Positions 1 to 8,096 of a stretch of DNA of 24,117 bases are shown piece after piece; position 1 is the first letter of the stretch, and the number at the start of each line of letters is the position of its first letter. Under the pieces are notes generated by a model. The model made no database searches, was not told the DNA's origin, and worked only from the letters and a program-made list of their open reading frames with translations. The stretch is from the NCBI GenBank assembly GCA_035550975.1, contig DASZOC010000024.1:1-24117 (forward strand), in the 5' to 3' direction. The stretch is from DASZOC01 sp035550975 (GTDB taxonomy: Bacteria; Actinomycetota; CADDZG01; WHSQ01). Both the position numbers and the translations under genes were made by a program.

Positions 1-2
1 GT

Positions 3-767
3 GTGAAGATCGAAGGCAAGGTCGCGCTGGTAACGGGAGGAGCCTCGGGGCTCGGGGGAGCCCCCGCTACAGTCCTCCACGACGCCGGTGCCTCCGTGGT
101 GATCGTCGACCTGCCGAGCTCCAGCGGCGAGGTCGTCGCCAAAGAGCTCGGCGAGCGAGCTCGCTTCGCGCCCGCGGACGTCACCTCGGAAGAAGAGGTC
201 AAGGCTGCTGTCGCCGCGGCCGTGGAGCTGGGCGGTCTACACATCGTCGTCAACTGCGCCGGAGTCGGCTTCCCTGGCCGAGTGCTCACGCGTGACGGCG
301 AGCCGAACGACCTCGAACGTTTCGACTTCGTCGTGCGTGTCAACCTGATCGGGACCTTCAACGTGCTTCGACTCGCAGCGGCCGAGATCGCGAAGCAAGA
401 TCTCGACGGCGAGGAACGCGGCGTGATCGTCAACACGGCGAGCATCGCCGCGTTCGACGGTCAGATCGGCCAGGCCGCGTACGCGGCCTCGAAGGGCGGC
501 ATCGTCGGCATGACCTTGCCGATCGCGAGGGACCTGGCCTCGAAGCAGATCCGTTGCGTGTCGGTCGCTCCCGGTACCTTCGACACGCCGATGCTCGCGG
601 GGCTCCCGGAAGAGGCACGCCAGAAGCTGGCGGAAGGCATCCCGCACCCCCACCGACTCGGCAACCCGGTCGAGTTCGCCGCGCTCGTGCGCCACATCGT
701 CGAGAACCCGATGCTCAACGGCGAGGTCATCCGCCTCGACGGTGCCCTGAGGATGCCGCCCCGCTAG
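3..767 (+). CDS. SDR-family dehydrogenase, 3-hydroxyacyl-CoA dehydrogenase type 2 (HSD10) like
   Basis: A 254-aa short-chain dehydrogenase, probably oxidising 3-hydroxyacyl-CoA with NAD+ in fatty-acid or branched-chain breakdown in the cytosol. Visible are the nucleotide-binding motif TGGASGLG (11-18), the NCAG motif (84-87), and the catalytic residues S147, Y160 and K164 (YAASK). The segment FDGQIGQAAYAASKGG and the C-terminal MLNGEVIRLDGALRM are typical of the HSD10 branch rather than of the many generic SDRs. The length matches the family and the N-terminus MKIEGKVALVTGG is the normal family start, so the gene looks complete with a GTG start although it begins at the window edge. The exact substrate is inferred. 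Its promoter lies outside the window. It runs convergently into the next, minus-strand gene with 6 nt between the stop codons. Confidence 0.92.
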   Translation: MKIEGKVALVTGGASGLGGAPATVLHDAGASVVIVDLPSSSGEVVAKELGERARFAPADVTSEEEVKAAVAAAVELGGLHIVVNCAGVGFPGRVLTRDGEPNDLERFDFVVRVNLIGTFNVLRLAAAEIAKQDLDGEERGVIVNTASIAAFDGQIGQAAYAASKGGIVGMTLPIARDLASKQIRCVSVAPGTFDTPMLAGLPEEARQKLAEGIPHPHRLGNPVEFAALVRHIVENPMLNGEVIRLDGALRMPPR

Positions 768-773
768 GCGGCG

Positions 774-1088
774 TTAGTTGCTGGCGACCTCGACCAGCTC
801 GGCGTCGTCGTCGGCCTCTTCTTCCTCTTCGGCCTCACCCGGTGAGGTGGCGTGTGGCTGGCCCGCAGCGAGCTCCTGGTCGAGCTCGCGCCACTCCTTC
901 TCCGCCCAGCGCAGCTTCTCCACCGCGGCCGCGAGGTCGAGGAAGTGCACCGGGACGATCGACGCACGGGGTCTGAGGTAGGCGTCGCCGATCAGAGCGT
1001 CCAGCTCACGACGGGCCTCTACCAGGCGGGAATGGATGGCGTCGAGGCGCTCGGCCTGCTCAGGGGTGTAGCTGTACCCGTGGGTCAG
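774..1088 (-). CDS. Small acidic-tailed protein of unknown function, probable CTG start
   Basis: An open frame of about 104 aa. It reads as a real protein: a charged helical core (TPEQAERLDAIHSRLVEARR, then VPVHFLDLAAAVEKLRWAEK) followed by a very acidic tail (EEEEEADDDAELVEVASN). No ATG, GTG or TTG lies in frame upstream of the core. The best start is CTG at 1088-1086, preceded after 6 nt by AAGGAG (rc of 1094-1099). Starting at the in-frame GTG (VHFLDL) would leave only 58 aa and cut off the conserved-looking N-terminal part. A -10 like TACTCT (1153-1148, minus strand) would give a leader of about 50 nt. No function is recognised. No signal peptide or membrane segment is visible. The frame itself is convincing; the start is less certain. 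Confidence 0.6.
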   Translation of the reverse strand: MTHGYSYTPEQAERLDAIHSRLVEARRELDALIGDAYLRPRASIVPVHFLDLAAAVEKLRWAEKEWRELDQELAAGQPHATSPGEAEEEEEADDDAELVEVASN

Positions 1089-1219
1089 GGCGCGCTCCTT
1101 GGTCGCAGTGGGCCGGGGATGGCGAAAACCGCCTGAACGGCATCTTCAGAGTAACTGCTTCGCGGGCGTCGACACAAGCGCACGATCCGAGCCCCGTCGG
1201 ACCCGTATGTCGACCCGTT

Positions 1220-1225
1220 TATCCT
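1220..1225 (+). promoter_or_regulatory. -10 element TATCCT of a leaderless tldD promoter
   Basis: TATCCT fits TANNNT and ends 6 nt before the GTG of tldD at 1232. Transcription would start at or next to the start codon, which explains why no Shine-Dalgarno sequence is present. No clear -35 is seen. Confidence 0.5.
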
Positions 1226-1231
1226 CCTGCG

Positions 1232-2617
1232 GTGCTGGACGAAGGCGTGATCGCGAGGGTGATCGCGTCCGCAGTCGCCGGTGGCGCGGAGTTCGCGGAG
1301 ATCTTCGTCGAGGACCGCGACTCCACCGCCATTCGCCTCGACGACGGCCGCGTCGAAGACGTCGCCTCGGGCCGCGACTCTGGGGCAGGCATCCGCGTCG
1401 TGGCGGGCGACAAGGTCGCGTACGCCTACACGAACGTCCTGAGCGAAACAGCTCTGATCGACGCGGGCCGCGCCGCCCGGGCCGGACTCGCCACGGGGGG
1501 GTCGACCCCTCCGGCGGACCTGCGTCGTCGCCGCCCGACGGCGGTCCACCCTGTGGAGAGGCTCCCGTCGGGAGTGGGTCTCGACGCCAAGACGGCCGCT
1601 CTCGCCGCCGCCGACGAGGCCGCCCGCAGCGCGGGGGGCGAGGTCCGGCAGGTGACCGCGTCCTACGCCGACGTGCACCAGAAGGTCCTGATCGCGAACA
1701 GCGAGGGCTTGCTCGTAGAGGACGAGCGCACGCGCGTCCGGTTCGCGGTGCAGGTGGTCGCTGCTCGGGGCGAGCGGATAGCGACAGGCTTCGAGGCCCC
1801 CGGCCACTCCGGCGGGTTCGAGCTGCTCGACGCTCGACCCCCCGCGGAGCTCGCGTCGAAGGCGGCGTCGAAGGCCCTGAGGATGCTGGACGCGCGCCCG
1901 GCACCGGCGGCGGAGCTCCCGGTCGTGCTGGCGCCCGGTACCGGGGGCGTCCTGATCCACGAGGCGTGCGGTCACGGGCTCGAGGCAGACACGCTGGTCA
2001 AGCAGGCGAGCGTGTACGCGTCGCGGCAGGGGGAGCGTTTCGGCTCCGACGAGGTGACGATCGTCGACGACGGCAGCGATGTCGGCGCGTGGGGCAGCTT
2101 TGGGGTCGACGACGAAGGCACACCCGCGCAACGCACCACCCTCTTCGAGCAGGGTGTCCTCGTCGGTCACCTCAGCGACCGGCTTTCGGCCGGCAAGATC
2201 GGGCATCCGCCAACGGGTAACGGCCGCAGGCAGTCGTACGCGCACCTGCCGATCGTCCGGATGACGAACACCTACCTACTCCCGGGGCCCGACGACGCAG
2301 CAGACATCATCTCGTCGGTAGATCGCGGGGTGTACGCGGCGACCTTCGCCGGTGGGGAGGTCAATCCTGCGACCGGCAATTTCGTGTTCGGGATGTCCGA
2401 GGCTTACATGATCGTCGGCGGCGAGATCGCGTATCCGTTGCGCGGCGCGAACCTGATCGGGAACGGTCCGGCCGTTCTCGGCGCGATCGACGCGATCGGC
2501 GGTGACTTCGATCGCAAGGAAGGTGTCTGCGGGAAAGACGGTCAACACGCGCCCGTGACGAACGGCATGTCGACCGTCTTGTTGCGCAGGATGACCGTCG
2601 GGGGGACCCAGGCATGA
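1232..2617 (+). CDS. tldD: TldD metalloprotease subunit
   Basis: A 461-aa protein of the TldD/PmbA (U62) family, the catalytic half of a cytosolic heterodimer that threads and degrades unfolded peptides and, in E. coli, matures microcin B17 and degrades the CcdA antitoxin. The zinc site is visible: HEACGH (HEXXXH) at 243-248 and the C-terminal ligand Cys about 433 in GVCGKDGQ. Other family blocks are the N-terminal GAGIRVV, the central DDEGTPAQRTTLFEQGVLVG and the late GNGPAVLGAIDAIGGDF. The length is normal for the family. The start is GTG with no Shine-Dalgarno but a -10 box immediately upstream, so it is likely leaderless. The next gene begins at its stop codon (ATGA overlap), showing a two-gene operon with the partner subunit. 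The target in this organism is unknown, and no peptide-toxin cluster is adjacent. Confidence 0.93.
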   Translation: MLDEGVIARVIASAVAGGAEFAEIFVEDRDSTAIRLDDGRVEDVASGRDSGAGIRVVAGDKVAYAYTNVLSETALIDAGRAARAGLATGGSTPPADLRRRRPTAVHPVERLPSGVGLDAKTAALAAADEAARSAGGEVRQVTASYADVHQKVLIANSEGLLVEDERTRVRFAVQVVAARGERIATGFEAPGHSGGFELLDARPPAELASKAASKALRMLDARPAPAAELPVVLAPGTGGVLIHEACGHGLEADTLVKQASVYASRQGERFGSDEVTIVDDGSDVGAWGSFGVDDEGTPAQRTTLFEQGVLVGHLSDRLSAGKIGHPPTGNGRRQSYAHLPIVRMTNTYLLPGPDDAADIISSVDRGVYAATFAGGEVNPATGNFVFGMSEAYMIVGGEIAYPLRGANLIGNGPAVLGAIDAIGGDFDRKEGVCGKDGQHAPVTNGMSTVLLRRMTVGGTQA

Positions 2618-3963
2618 CCGACCTGCTCGATATCGCGCGTTCCGTTGTCGCACGAGCAACCCGTGATGAGCATGTCGAGGCGTTCTTGACGCATGAGAAG
2701 ACGTTCGAGGCGCGAGCGTTCGGTGGAGCGGTCGAGTCGGTGTCGTCGGCGGAGCCGCGGGGGGCGGGCATAAGGGTCGTCGATCACGAGCGCGTGGGCT
2801 TCTCGTACACCACCGATCTCACGGAGCACGGCCTACAGGTCGCGATCGACCGCGCGCGCGACAACTCGAGGTACGCGACCGCCGACGCGTCCGTCGGCCT
2901 CGCATCTCCGTGGGACGCACCGCCGGCCGAGGTGCACGGCCTGACCGATTCGTCGCTGTCGTGCGCGACTGCCGAGGCGAAGGTCGAGTTCGTCGTGGCG
3001 CTGGAGCGCGCGACGCACGCGATCGATCCACGGATCCGCACGGTGGAGGACGCGGTGTACTCCGACTCCGAGTCCGTCGTCGCGATCGCCACCTCGACCG
3101 GTATAGAGGGAACGTACGCGCGTACAGACGCGTGGGCGTATGCGGTGGCGATCGCGGAAGACGCCGGCGATACGCAGGTCGGTTTCGACTTCGGGCTCGC
3201 TCGTGGCGTGGCAACCCTCGACGCCGACGAGATAGCGCGCCGCGCGGCGCAACGCGCACTGTCGGTGCTCGGCGCATCGAAGATCCCTTCGGGGCGTCTT
3301 CCGGTGATCTTCGACCCCTACACGGCGGGTCAGTTCCTGGGGGTGATCGCGGGTGCTCTGACCGGCGAGGCGGTTCAGAAGGGGCGTTCTCTGTTCGCCG
3401 GCAAGCTCGGTGAGCAGGTCGCGGGCTCGGTGACGTTGATCGATGACGGGCGGATCGACGGTGCCCCGGGGTCGAGCCCGTGGGACGACGAGGGAACGCC
3501 GACGCGGCGAACCGCGGTGATCGAGGACGGTGTCTTGACCTCTCTGTTGTACGACCTCGTCAGCGGAGCCCGCGACGGGACGTCCTCCACGGGCAACGCA
3601 TCGCGTGCCGGTTTCAAGTCACCACCCGGCCCCCGCGCGAGCAACATGGCGCTCGATGCGACCGGTCAGACGCGCGCACAGCTCCTCGAGAGCGTCGATC
3701 GCGGCCTGCTGGTCCAGGACTTCCACGGGGTGCACTCCGGTGCGAACGCCGTGACGGGTGACTTCTCGGTGGGGGCAACCGGAAGGCTCGTCGAGAAAGG
3801 CGCGCTCGCCCAACCCGTCAAGGAAGTGACGATTGCTTTGCCCATGCTCGACATCCTGTCCGGCATCGAAGCGGTTGCCGACGACCGTCGCTGGCTCCCG
3901 TTCGGTGGATCCTTCGGCGGCGCGACCACCGTGATCGCGGAGATGACCGTCGCCGGAACCTAG
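2614..3963 (+). CDS. pmbA: PmbA/TldE, partner subunit of the TldD protease
   Basis: A 449-aa homologue of TldD without the HEXXXH motif: the equivalent stretch reads FDPYTAGQFLGVIAGALTGE. This is what is expected of TldE/PmbA, which forms the heterodimer and shapes the substrate chamber without carrying zinc. Family landmarks are GAGIRVVDHERVGFSYT near the N-terminus, SPWDDEGTPTRRTAVIEDGVL in the middle and the ending WLPFGGSFGGATTVIAEMTV. The ATG start overlaps the tldD stop (ATGA at 2614-2617), so translation is probably coupled and the subunits are made in similar amounts. It converges with uppP; the stops are separated by 18 nt and no clear terminator is seen between them. Confidence 0.93.
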   Translation: MTDLLDIARSVVARATRDEHVEAFLTHEKTFEARAFGGAVESVSSAEPRGAGIRVVDHERVGFSYTTDLTEHGLQVAIDRARDNSRYATADASVGLASPWDAPPAEVHGLTDSSLSCATAEAKVEFVVALERATHAIDPRIRTVEDAVYSDSESVVAIATSTGIEGTYARTDAWAYAVAIAEDAGDTQVGFDFGLARGVATLDADEIARRAAQRALSVLGASKIPSGRLPVIFDPYTAGQFLGVIAGALTGEAVQKGRSLFAGKLGEQVAGSVTLIDDGRIDGAPGSSPWDDEGTPTRRTAVIEDGVLTSLLYDLVSGARDGTSSTGNASRAGFKSPPGPRASNMALDATGQTRAQLLESVDRGLLVQDFHGVHSGANAVTGDFSVGATGRLVEKGALAQPVKEVTIALPMLDILSGIEAVADDRRWLPFGGSFGGATTVIAEMTVAGT

Positions 3964-3981
3964 CGGCGCGGCCCCGGCCAC

Positions 3982-4776
3982 CTAGACGACGATGAAGAAG
4001 AAGACGCCGGCCACGACGCAGTACACCGCGAACGGATACAGCGTCCGGGATCTCAGATACCGCAACAGACCGGCGATCGCGAGATAAGAGGTCACGAGGG
4101 ACGCGAGGAACCCCACGATCGCACCCGAGCTGGTCAGGGTGGCGACGCTGAGGTCGGGGATTTCCACCAGCGCGGCCCCCACGAGGGCCGGGATCGCGAG
4201 CAAGAACCCGAAGCGGGCGGCGGCATCGCGCTCGACCTTCAGGGCGAGTCCCGTGGCTATCGTCGATCCCGACCGCGATATCCCCGGCAGTATCGCTAGA
4301 GCCTGAGCGACGCCGACCGCGACCGCATCGGCCGTCCGCAGGTCGTCGAGACCGCGGAGCTTCTCGGAGTGGCGGCGATGCCGCGCGAGCGCCAGCTCGG
4401 CCCCGACCAGGATCGCCGCCGTGATGAGTAGCTGGAGAGCAGCCGCTCGCGCGTCTTCGAAGGCCTCTTCGAAGAAGTCGTTGAGCAGAAGACCCGCTAA
4501 GGCCGCCGGGACGGTGCCGATCGCGAGCAGCCACACCATCCGGCGCGCACCGGAGTCGCCGGCGAGCGAGCCACGCACGATCGCCGTGAGGTCCCGTGCG
4601 AAGTACACGAGCAAGGCGACCAGCGACGCGACGTGCAGCATGACGTCGAACGCGAGGCCGGGCGCGTCCCACCCGAGCGCCTCCGGGACGAGCACCAGAT
4701 GGCCCGACGAAGAGATGGGGATGAACTCCGTCACTCCCTGGACCGCGCCCACCACGAGGCCTTCGATCGCGGACAT
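3982..4776 (-). CDS. uppP: Undecaprenyl-diphosphatase (bacitracin-resistance type)
   Basis: A 264-aa polytopic membrane enzyme of the BacA/UppP family. It removes one phosphate from undecaprenyl diphosphate to recycle the lipid carrier for peptidoglycan and other wall polymers. Both active-site motifs are present: QGVTEFIPISSSGHL at 13-27 (with the E/H residues) and PGISRSG at 164-170 with catalytic R168. About eight hydrophobic segments can be drawn. I chose ATG at 4776 because the family starts just before EGLVVGAVQGVTEF; a longer in-frame start adds an Arg/Pro/Ser-rich stretch that does not fit. A -10 box TATGCT ends 8 nt upstream. It is transcribed divergently from the secreted-protein gene that begins at 4945. 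Confidence 0.95.
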   Translation of the reverse strand: MSAIEGLVVGAVQGVTEFIPISSSGHLVLVPEALGWDAPGLAFDVMLHVASLVALLVYFARDLTAIVRGSLAGDSGARRMVWLLAIGTVPAALAGLLLNDFFEEAFEDARAAALQLLITAAILVGAELALARHRRHSEKLRGLDDLRTADAVAVGVAQALAILPGISRSGSTIATGLALKVERDAAARFGFLLAIPALVGAALVEIPDLSVATLTSSGAIVGFLASLVTSYLAIAGLLRYLRSRTLYPFAVYCVVAGVFFFIVV

Positions 4777-4784
4777 GACGAGCG

Positions 4785-4790
4785 AGCATA
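4785..4790 (-). promoter_or_regulatory. -10 element TATGCT for uppP
   Basis: Read on the minus strand, TATGCT (TANNNT) ends 8 nt before the uppP ATG. This predicts a leaderless or nearly leaderless transcript; no Shine-Dalgarno sequence is present. Confidence 0.5.
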
Positions 4791-4944
4791 GGGGCGACCG
4801 TGACCGGCTCGTCCCTTTCGCGGGCGTTCTGGGGCGACGGGAGGGCCCGTGGGGGAGAAGGAATCGCAAGCGGAGCGACGAACCCTCACCGCATACAGGG
4901 TCACAGCCGACCTAGGCCGCAGTCGTCTCAGGAGGTTCTACAAG

Positions 4945-5613
4945 ATGAAGAAGGCAGTTGTTCTGATGGCGCTGACGCTGGCCATCTCACTGGTAGCCGG
5001 GGTTGCGCACGCCGAGTTCACCCCGAAGTTCTCGGTCAAGCTCGACAACACGAAGGTCAACGGCAACCCCGCCATGAACTTCTACCTGGAGTTCGACGAG
5101 GAGGACGACGAGATCGGCCTGTTCACCGGGTTCATCCCGAAGGGCTTCACGATCGCGACCGACGAGCAGATCCCGAACAACGAGAAGATCGGAAGCGGCG
5201 TGATCCAGATCCGCGGCGGCTTGGACTGCCGTCCCGGTCCCGAGGGCCAGATCCCGCTGGGCGCGAACGCGACGGTGCCGGCGACGTTCTACGAGAAGGC
5301 GGTCACGGACGACGAGGCCGACTCCGGCGTCATCGCGGTGTGGCTGCTCGACCTCGAGCCGCTCAACCGTGTCCGTCTCCTGGTGAAGGGCAGCCCGACC
5401 ACCGGGTACTCCATCAGCGGGGCCCCGACGCCGTCCGACAACACCTGTAACCCCCTGACGGCAGATCTCACGATCAACGCGAAGTCGCAGTCCGGCGTCC
5501 CGATCATGACGAACCCTGCTACCGCCGGTAAGAAGGTCTTCAAGGCCGAGATCACGAGCCAGGACTCCCCCGAGATCGCGAAGTTCAAGCAGGCGATCAC
5601 GATCACGAAATAA
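4945..5613 (+). CDS. Secreted protein of unknown function
   Basis: A 222-aa exported protein. The start is ATG at 4945, supported by AGGAGG (4930-4935) 9 nt upstream and a textbook signal peptide: MKK, a hydrophobic core, then GVAHA with cleavage expected after residue 23. A longer frame back to 4849 adds charged residues before the signal and is rejected. The mature part is rich in Thr, Asp and alternating hydrophobic residues, suggesting a beta-sandwich, and has two Cys (LDC, NTC) that could form a disulfide. It has no lipobox, LPxTG motif or membrane anchor, so it is probably released or held in the wall. I do not recognise the family. It is monocistronic: a strong terminator follows at 5635. 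Its strong ribosome site and own terminator suggest high expression. Confidence 0.8.
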   Translation: MKKAVVLMALTLAISLVAGVAHAEFTPKFSVKLDNTKVNGNPAMNFYLEFDEEDDEIGLFTGFIPKGFTIATDEQIPNNEKIGSGVIQIRGGLDCRPGPEGQIPLGANATVPATFYEKAVTDDEADSGVIAVWLLDLEPLNRVRLLVKGSPTTGYSISGAPTPSDNTCNPLTADLTINAKSQSGVPIMTNPATAGKKVFKAEITSQDSPEIAKFKQAITITK

Positions 5614-5634
5614 ACCCAGCAGCGCATCGATCTA

Positions 5635-5666
5635 GAGAGGCCCCCGGAGACGGGGGCCTCTTTTTC
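5635..5666 (+). terminator. Strong intrinsic terminator after the secreted-protein gene
   Basis: A 10-bp perfect stem, AGAGGCCCCC (5636-5645) with GGGGGCCTCT (5652-5661), and a 6-nt loop run directly into five Ts (5661-5665). It begins 22 nt after the stop codon. The reverse strand has no T tract, so it serves mainly the plus-strand gene. Confidence 0.9.
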
Positions 5667-5683
5667 GTCCGGCCCACCCGTCG

Positions 5684-6004
5684 CTAGGCGGATCTCTCCG
5701 TCGTCGGCTTCGGTGGGGGGGCGGCGTCGGGTTTCGCGTCCTTCTTGGAGTCCTTCTTCGTCTCGGTCTTGTCGGTCTTGTCCGGCCCCGAGCTCGATCC
5801 GGCGCCGTCGGACGATGTGGTCGCTTTCTTCTTGGCGTCGGTCGAGTAGAACCCCGAGCCTTTGAAGACGATCCCGACCGGTGAGTAGAGCTTCCTGAGG
5901 CTGCCTCCACATAGCGAGCATTCGGTCAACGGCGGGTCGGCGAAGGCCTGTTTCGCCTCGGTCCGCTCCCCGCACGCGGTGCAGGCGTATTCGTAGATCG
6001 GCAT
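5684..6004 (-). CDS. FmdB-type zinc-ribbon protein
   Basis: A 106-aa protein with an N-terminal FmdB (CxxC_CxxC) zinc ribbon: MPIYEYACTACG begins the domain, and a second pair CSLCGG follows, then GFYSTD, the usual end of the domain. The C-terminal half is low-complexity Lys/Asp/Ser/Thr/Pro (KKDSKKDAKPD), as in many actinobacterial members. FmdB proteins were named from formamidase operons, where a regulatory role was proposed; their general function is unknown. I take ATG at 6004, giving the usual MPIYEY start, over GTG at 6010. A -10 box TAGACT ends 7 nt upstream, which again suggests a leaderless gene. It is divergent from the diguanylate cyclase gene. Confidence 0.88.
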   Translation of the reverse strand: MPIYEYACTACGERTEAKQAFADPPLTECSLCGGSLRKLYSPVGIVFKGSGFYSTDAKKKATTSSDGAGSSSGPDKTDKTETKKDSKKDAKPDAAPPPKPTTERSA

Positions 6005-6011
6005 CGCCACC

Positions 6012-6017
6012 AGTCTA
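6012..6017 (-). promoter_or_regulatory. -10 element TAGACT for the FmdB-type gene
   Basis: On the minus strand TAGACT (TANNNT) ends 7 nt before ATG 6004. Using the upstream GTG instead would leave 1 nt, so this box also favours the ATG start. Confidence 0.45.
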
Positions 6018-6066
6018 GAGGCCGGGCGCGCCGGTAAAGTGAGGGTGCCAGCCGGCCGACAATCGT

Positions 6067-6073
6067 TATAAAT
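6067..6073 (+). promoter_or_regulatory. -10 region TATAAAT for the diguanylate cyclase-galU-moaC run
   Basis: TATAAAT is the most A/T-rich hexamer region in this intergenic gap. It lies 16 nt before the GTG at 6090, with a purine-rich AAAAGGAAG ribosome site between. No clear TTGACA-like -35 is seen. Confidence 0.5.
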
Positions 6074-6089
6074 CGGAAAAGGAAGCCCT

Positions 6090-8096
6090 GTGTCGCTTCA
6101 GCGGCGTCTCACGCTCTACTTCGTGATGATCGTCATCCTGCCGTTGGCGATCGCGGGGGTTCTCGTTCAACGCGTCGTGGTCGAGGAGCTGGCAAGACGT
6201 TCGCTCCTTTCCTTGCGACCCGCGCTCGATAGTGCCGTGACTGCATACAACGGGCAGCTCGAGCTCTTGGGGCCGGAGACGCGCTCGATCATCAGCACGC
6301 CGCGCTTCGCCCGGCTCTTGGGGCAGCAGGACGTCGGTGCGCTCCAGCTGTACGCGGAGGACCTCCTGCGTGTCAGCGAGGTCGTGGACTTCTTGATCAT
6401 CCGGAGCCCCGACGGGACGATCCTGGCCAGCGCGGGGCAGGACCCGGGTTTCCTCGTTGGTTTCGAGCCGCCGACCTTTGACCAGATAGCGCAGTCGGAC
6501 CCCGGGAGTGGACGGGGTTTCGAGCGGACTCCCGCGATCGAGGTCCGGGTCGCCGGCAGAGGTGTCGTCGGCGAAGTCATCGGCGGCATCTGGCTCGACC
6601 GTTCCATCCTGGTCGCTCCGGGGCATAGCGACGTCGAGCTGTCCGTCGTGCTCGACGAGCGCATCGTGGCGACGACCGCGGCGCTGGTAAGAACCGTGCC
6701 GGTCGACTTATCCTTCGACGAGCAGTTCGAGGTCGACGTTGCCGGTTCCGGCCGGGCCGAAGCCGAACGCCTTCCTGGGGACATGGCGTTGATCGCCACG
6801 ACGCCTACCGCCCCGATCGATGCCGTCTCGCGGCAGCTCGTGATCCAGATGCTCGCCGTGCTGACGATCGCGATCGTCGCGATGACGGCGCTGGCGGCGT
6901 ATCTCTCGCGGCTGTTGACGCGTGAGCTCGAAGAGTTGTCGGAGGGAGCGCGCGCGATCGCGGAGGGCAGGTTCGACATGCCGATCCCGGTGCGGTCCAA
7001 GGATGAGGTCGGTCAGCTCGCGGTCGCGTTCAATGACATGCGCGACAAGCTCAGCTCGTCTTACTCGCAGCTCTCGTCGTCGCGCGACCAGCTGCAACGC
7101 GCGATCCGCCGCGTGGGCGAGACGTTGCGCTCGACCCACGACATGAAGCAGATGCTGGAGTCGATCTTGAACACGACCGCTGACGCGGTCGGAGCCGACG
7201 CAGCGTGCCTGTGGATGTTCAGCCCTACCCGCGACGAGCTTCACCCCAGCTACACCGCCGGCCTGGCTGTCGGCGTCGAGGGTGCCGTCCGCGTCGGCGA
7301 AGGCGTCGTCGGTTTCGTAGCCGAACGAGCCGTCTCCGTCCTGCTGCCCTCGCGCGGGGGCCCCGAGCCTTCTCGCAACGAGCCGCGGTTCCCGGTCGCG
7401 ATAGCGGCGCCGTTCTACGCCGACGACAGGATCATCGCGATCCTCGCGACGTACCGCCGCGACGAGTACCACCGCTTCACTCCCGAGGACATGGAGACGG
7501 TCGAGTTCCTCGCGAAACAAGGTGGCATCGCGGTGGAGAACGTGCGGCTGCATGAAGAAGCACAACGCCTGTCGCTGACGGACGGTCTGACGGGGATCTG
7601 GAACCGCAGGTTCTTCCAGATGCAGTTCCGTCAGGTTCTCGCTACAGGTACTCGATTCGAGCGGCCCTTCAGCATCCTGATGCTGGACCTGGACAGGTTC
7701 AAAGCGCTCAACGACACCCACGGGCATCAACGCGGCGACGCGATACTGATCGAGTTCTCGCAGCGGGTCAAGCACACGCTGCGTGAGGTCGACACCTTCG
7801 CCCGTTACGGCGGAGAAGAATTCATCGCGCTGCTACCCGAGACCGACGAAGAAGGCGCCGCCATCACGGCGGAGAAGATACGCGAGGCGATCCTGTCCCA
7901 GCCGTTCGGCTCGCTTGGCGACGAACCGGTCGACGTCACCGTCTCGATCGGCGTGTCCTCCTATCCCCGTCACGGCAGCACGTTCCACGACCTCGTCGAG
8001 ACGGCCGACCGCGCCCTTTACCGGGCGAAGGAGCAAGGCCGCAACCAAGTATGCGTAGCCGATGACGAGGCGCCTCCTCTGAAAGTTGCTCGTTGA
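6090..8096 (+). CDS. Membrane sensor diguanylate cyclase (HAMP-GAF-GGDEF)
   Basis: A 668-aa protein that should make cyclic di-GMP from two GTP. Order: membrane helix 9-30; an extracytoplasmic sensor of about 220 aa (Cache-like layout, with RSPDGTILASAG near 105-115); membrane helix 251-273; HAMP about 274-325; a short coiled linker; GAF about 350-488; GGDEF domain about 495-655. The active loop is GGEEF at 574-578. An RxxD product-inhibition site (R565-D568) lies exactly five residues before it, so feedback inhibition by c-di-GMP is expected. DLDRFKALNDTHGHQRGD is the usual metal/GTP-binding block. The GTG start has AAAAGGAAG upstream. The stop overlaps the galU TTG start, so the two are translationally coupled. 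The sensed ligand is unknown. Confidence 0.93.
   Translation: MSLQRRLTLYFVMIVILPLAIAGVLVQRVVVEELARRSLLSLRPALDSAVTAYNGQLELLGPETRSIISTPRFARLLGQQDVGALQLYAEDLLRVSEVVDFLIIRSPDGTILASAGQDPGFLVGFEPPTFDQIAQSDPGSGRGFERTPAIEVRVAGRGVVGEVIGGIWLDRSILVAPGHSDVELSVVLDERIVATTAALVRTVPVDLSFDEQFEVDVAGSGRAEAERLPGDMALIATTPTAPIDAVSRQLVIQMLAVLTIAIVAMTALAAYLSRLLTRELEELSEGARAIAEGRFDMPIPVRSKDEVGQLAVAFNDMRDKLSSSYSQLSSSRDQLQRAIRRVGETLRSTHDMKQMLESILNTTADAVGADAACLWMFSPTRDELHPSYTAGLAVGVEGAVRVGEGVVGFVAERAVSVLLPSRGGPEPSRNEPRFPVAIAAPFYADDRIIAILATYRRDEYHRFTPEDMETVEFLAKQGGIAVENVRLHEEAQRLSLTDGLTGIWNRRFFQMQFRQVLATGTRFERPFSILMLDLDRFKALNDTHGHQRGDAILIEFSQRVKHTLREVDTFARYGGEEFIALLPETDEEGAAITAEKIREAILSQPFGSLGDEPVDVTVSIGVSSYPRHGSTFHDLVETADRALYRAKEQGRNQVCVADDEAPPLKVAR

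Noticed and set aside
1085..2245. Long minus-strand open frame of 386 aa over tldD
   Set aside because: Arg-rich shadow of tldD in G/C-rich DNA; the plus strand encodes a clear TldD with its zinc motif.
4874..4905. ACCCT / AGGGT inverted repeat upstream of the secreted protein
   Set aside because: Only five base pairs with a ten-base gap; too weak to call an operator.
4849..4944. Longer N-terminus for the secreted protein
   Set aside because: It would bury the signal peptide behind 32 charged residues; AGGAGG in front of ATG 4945 decides the start.
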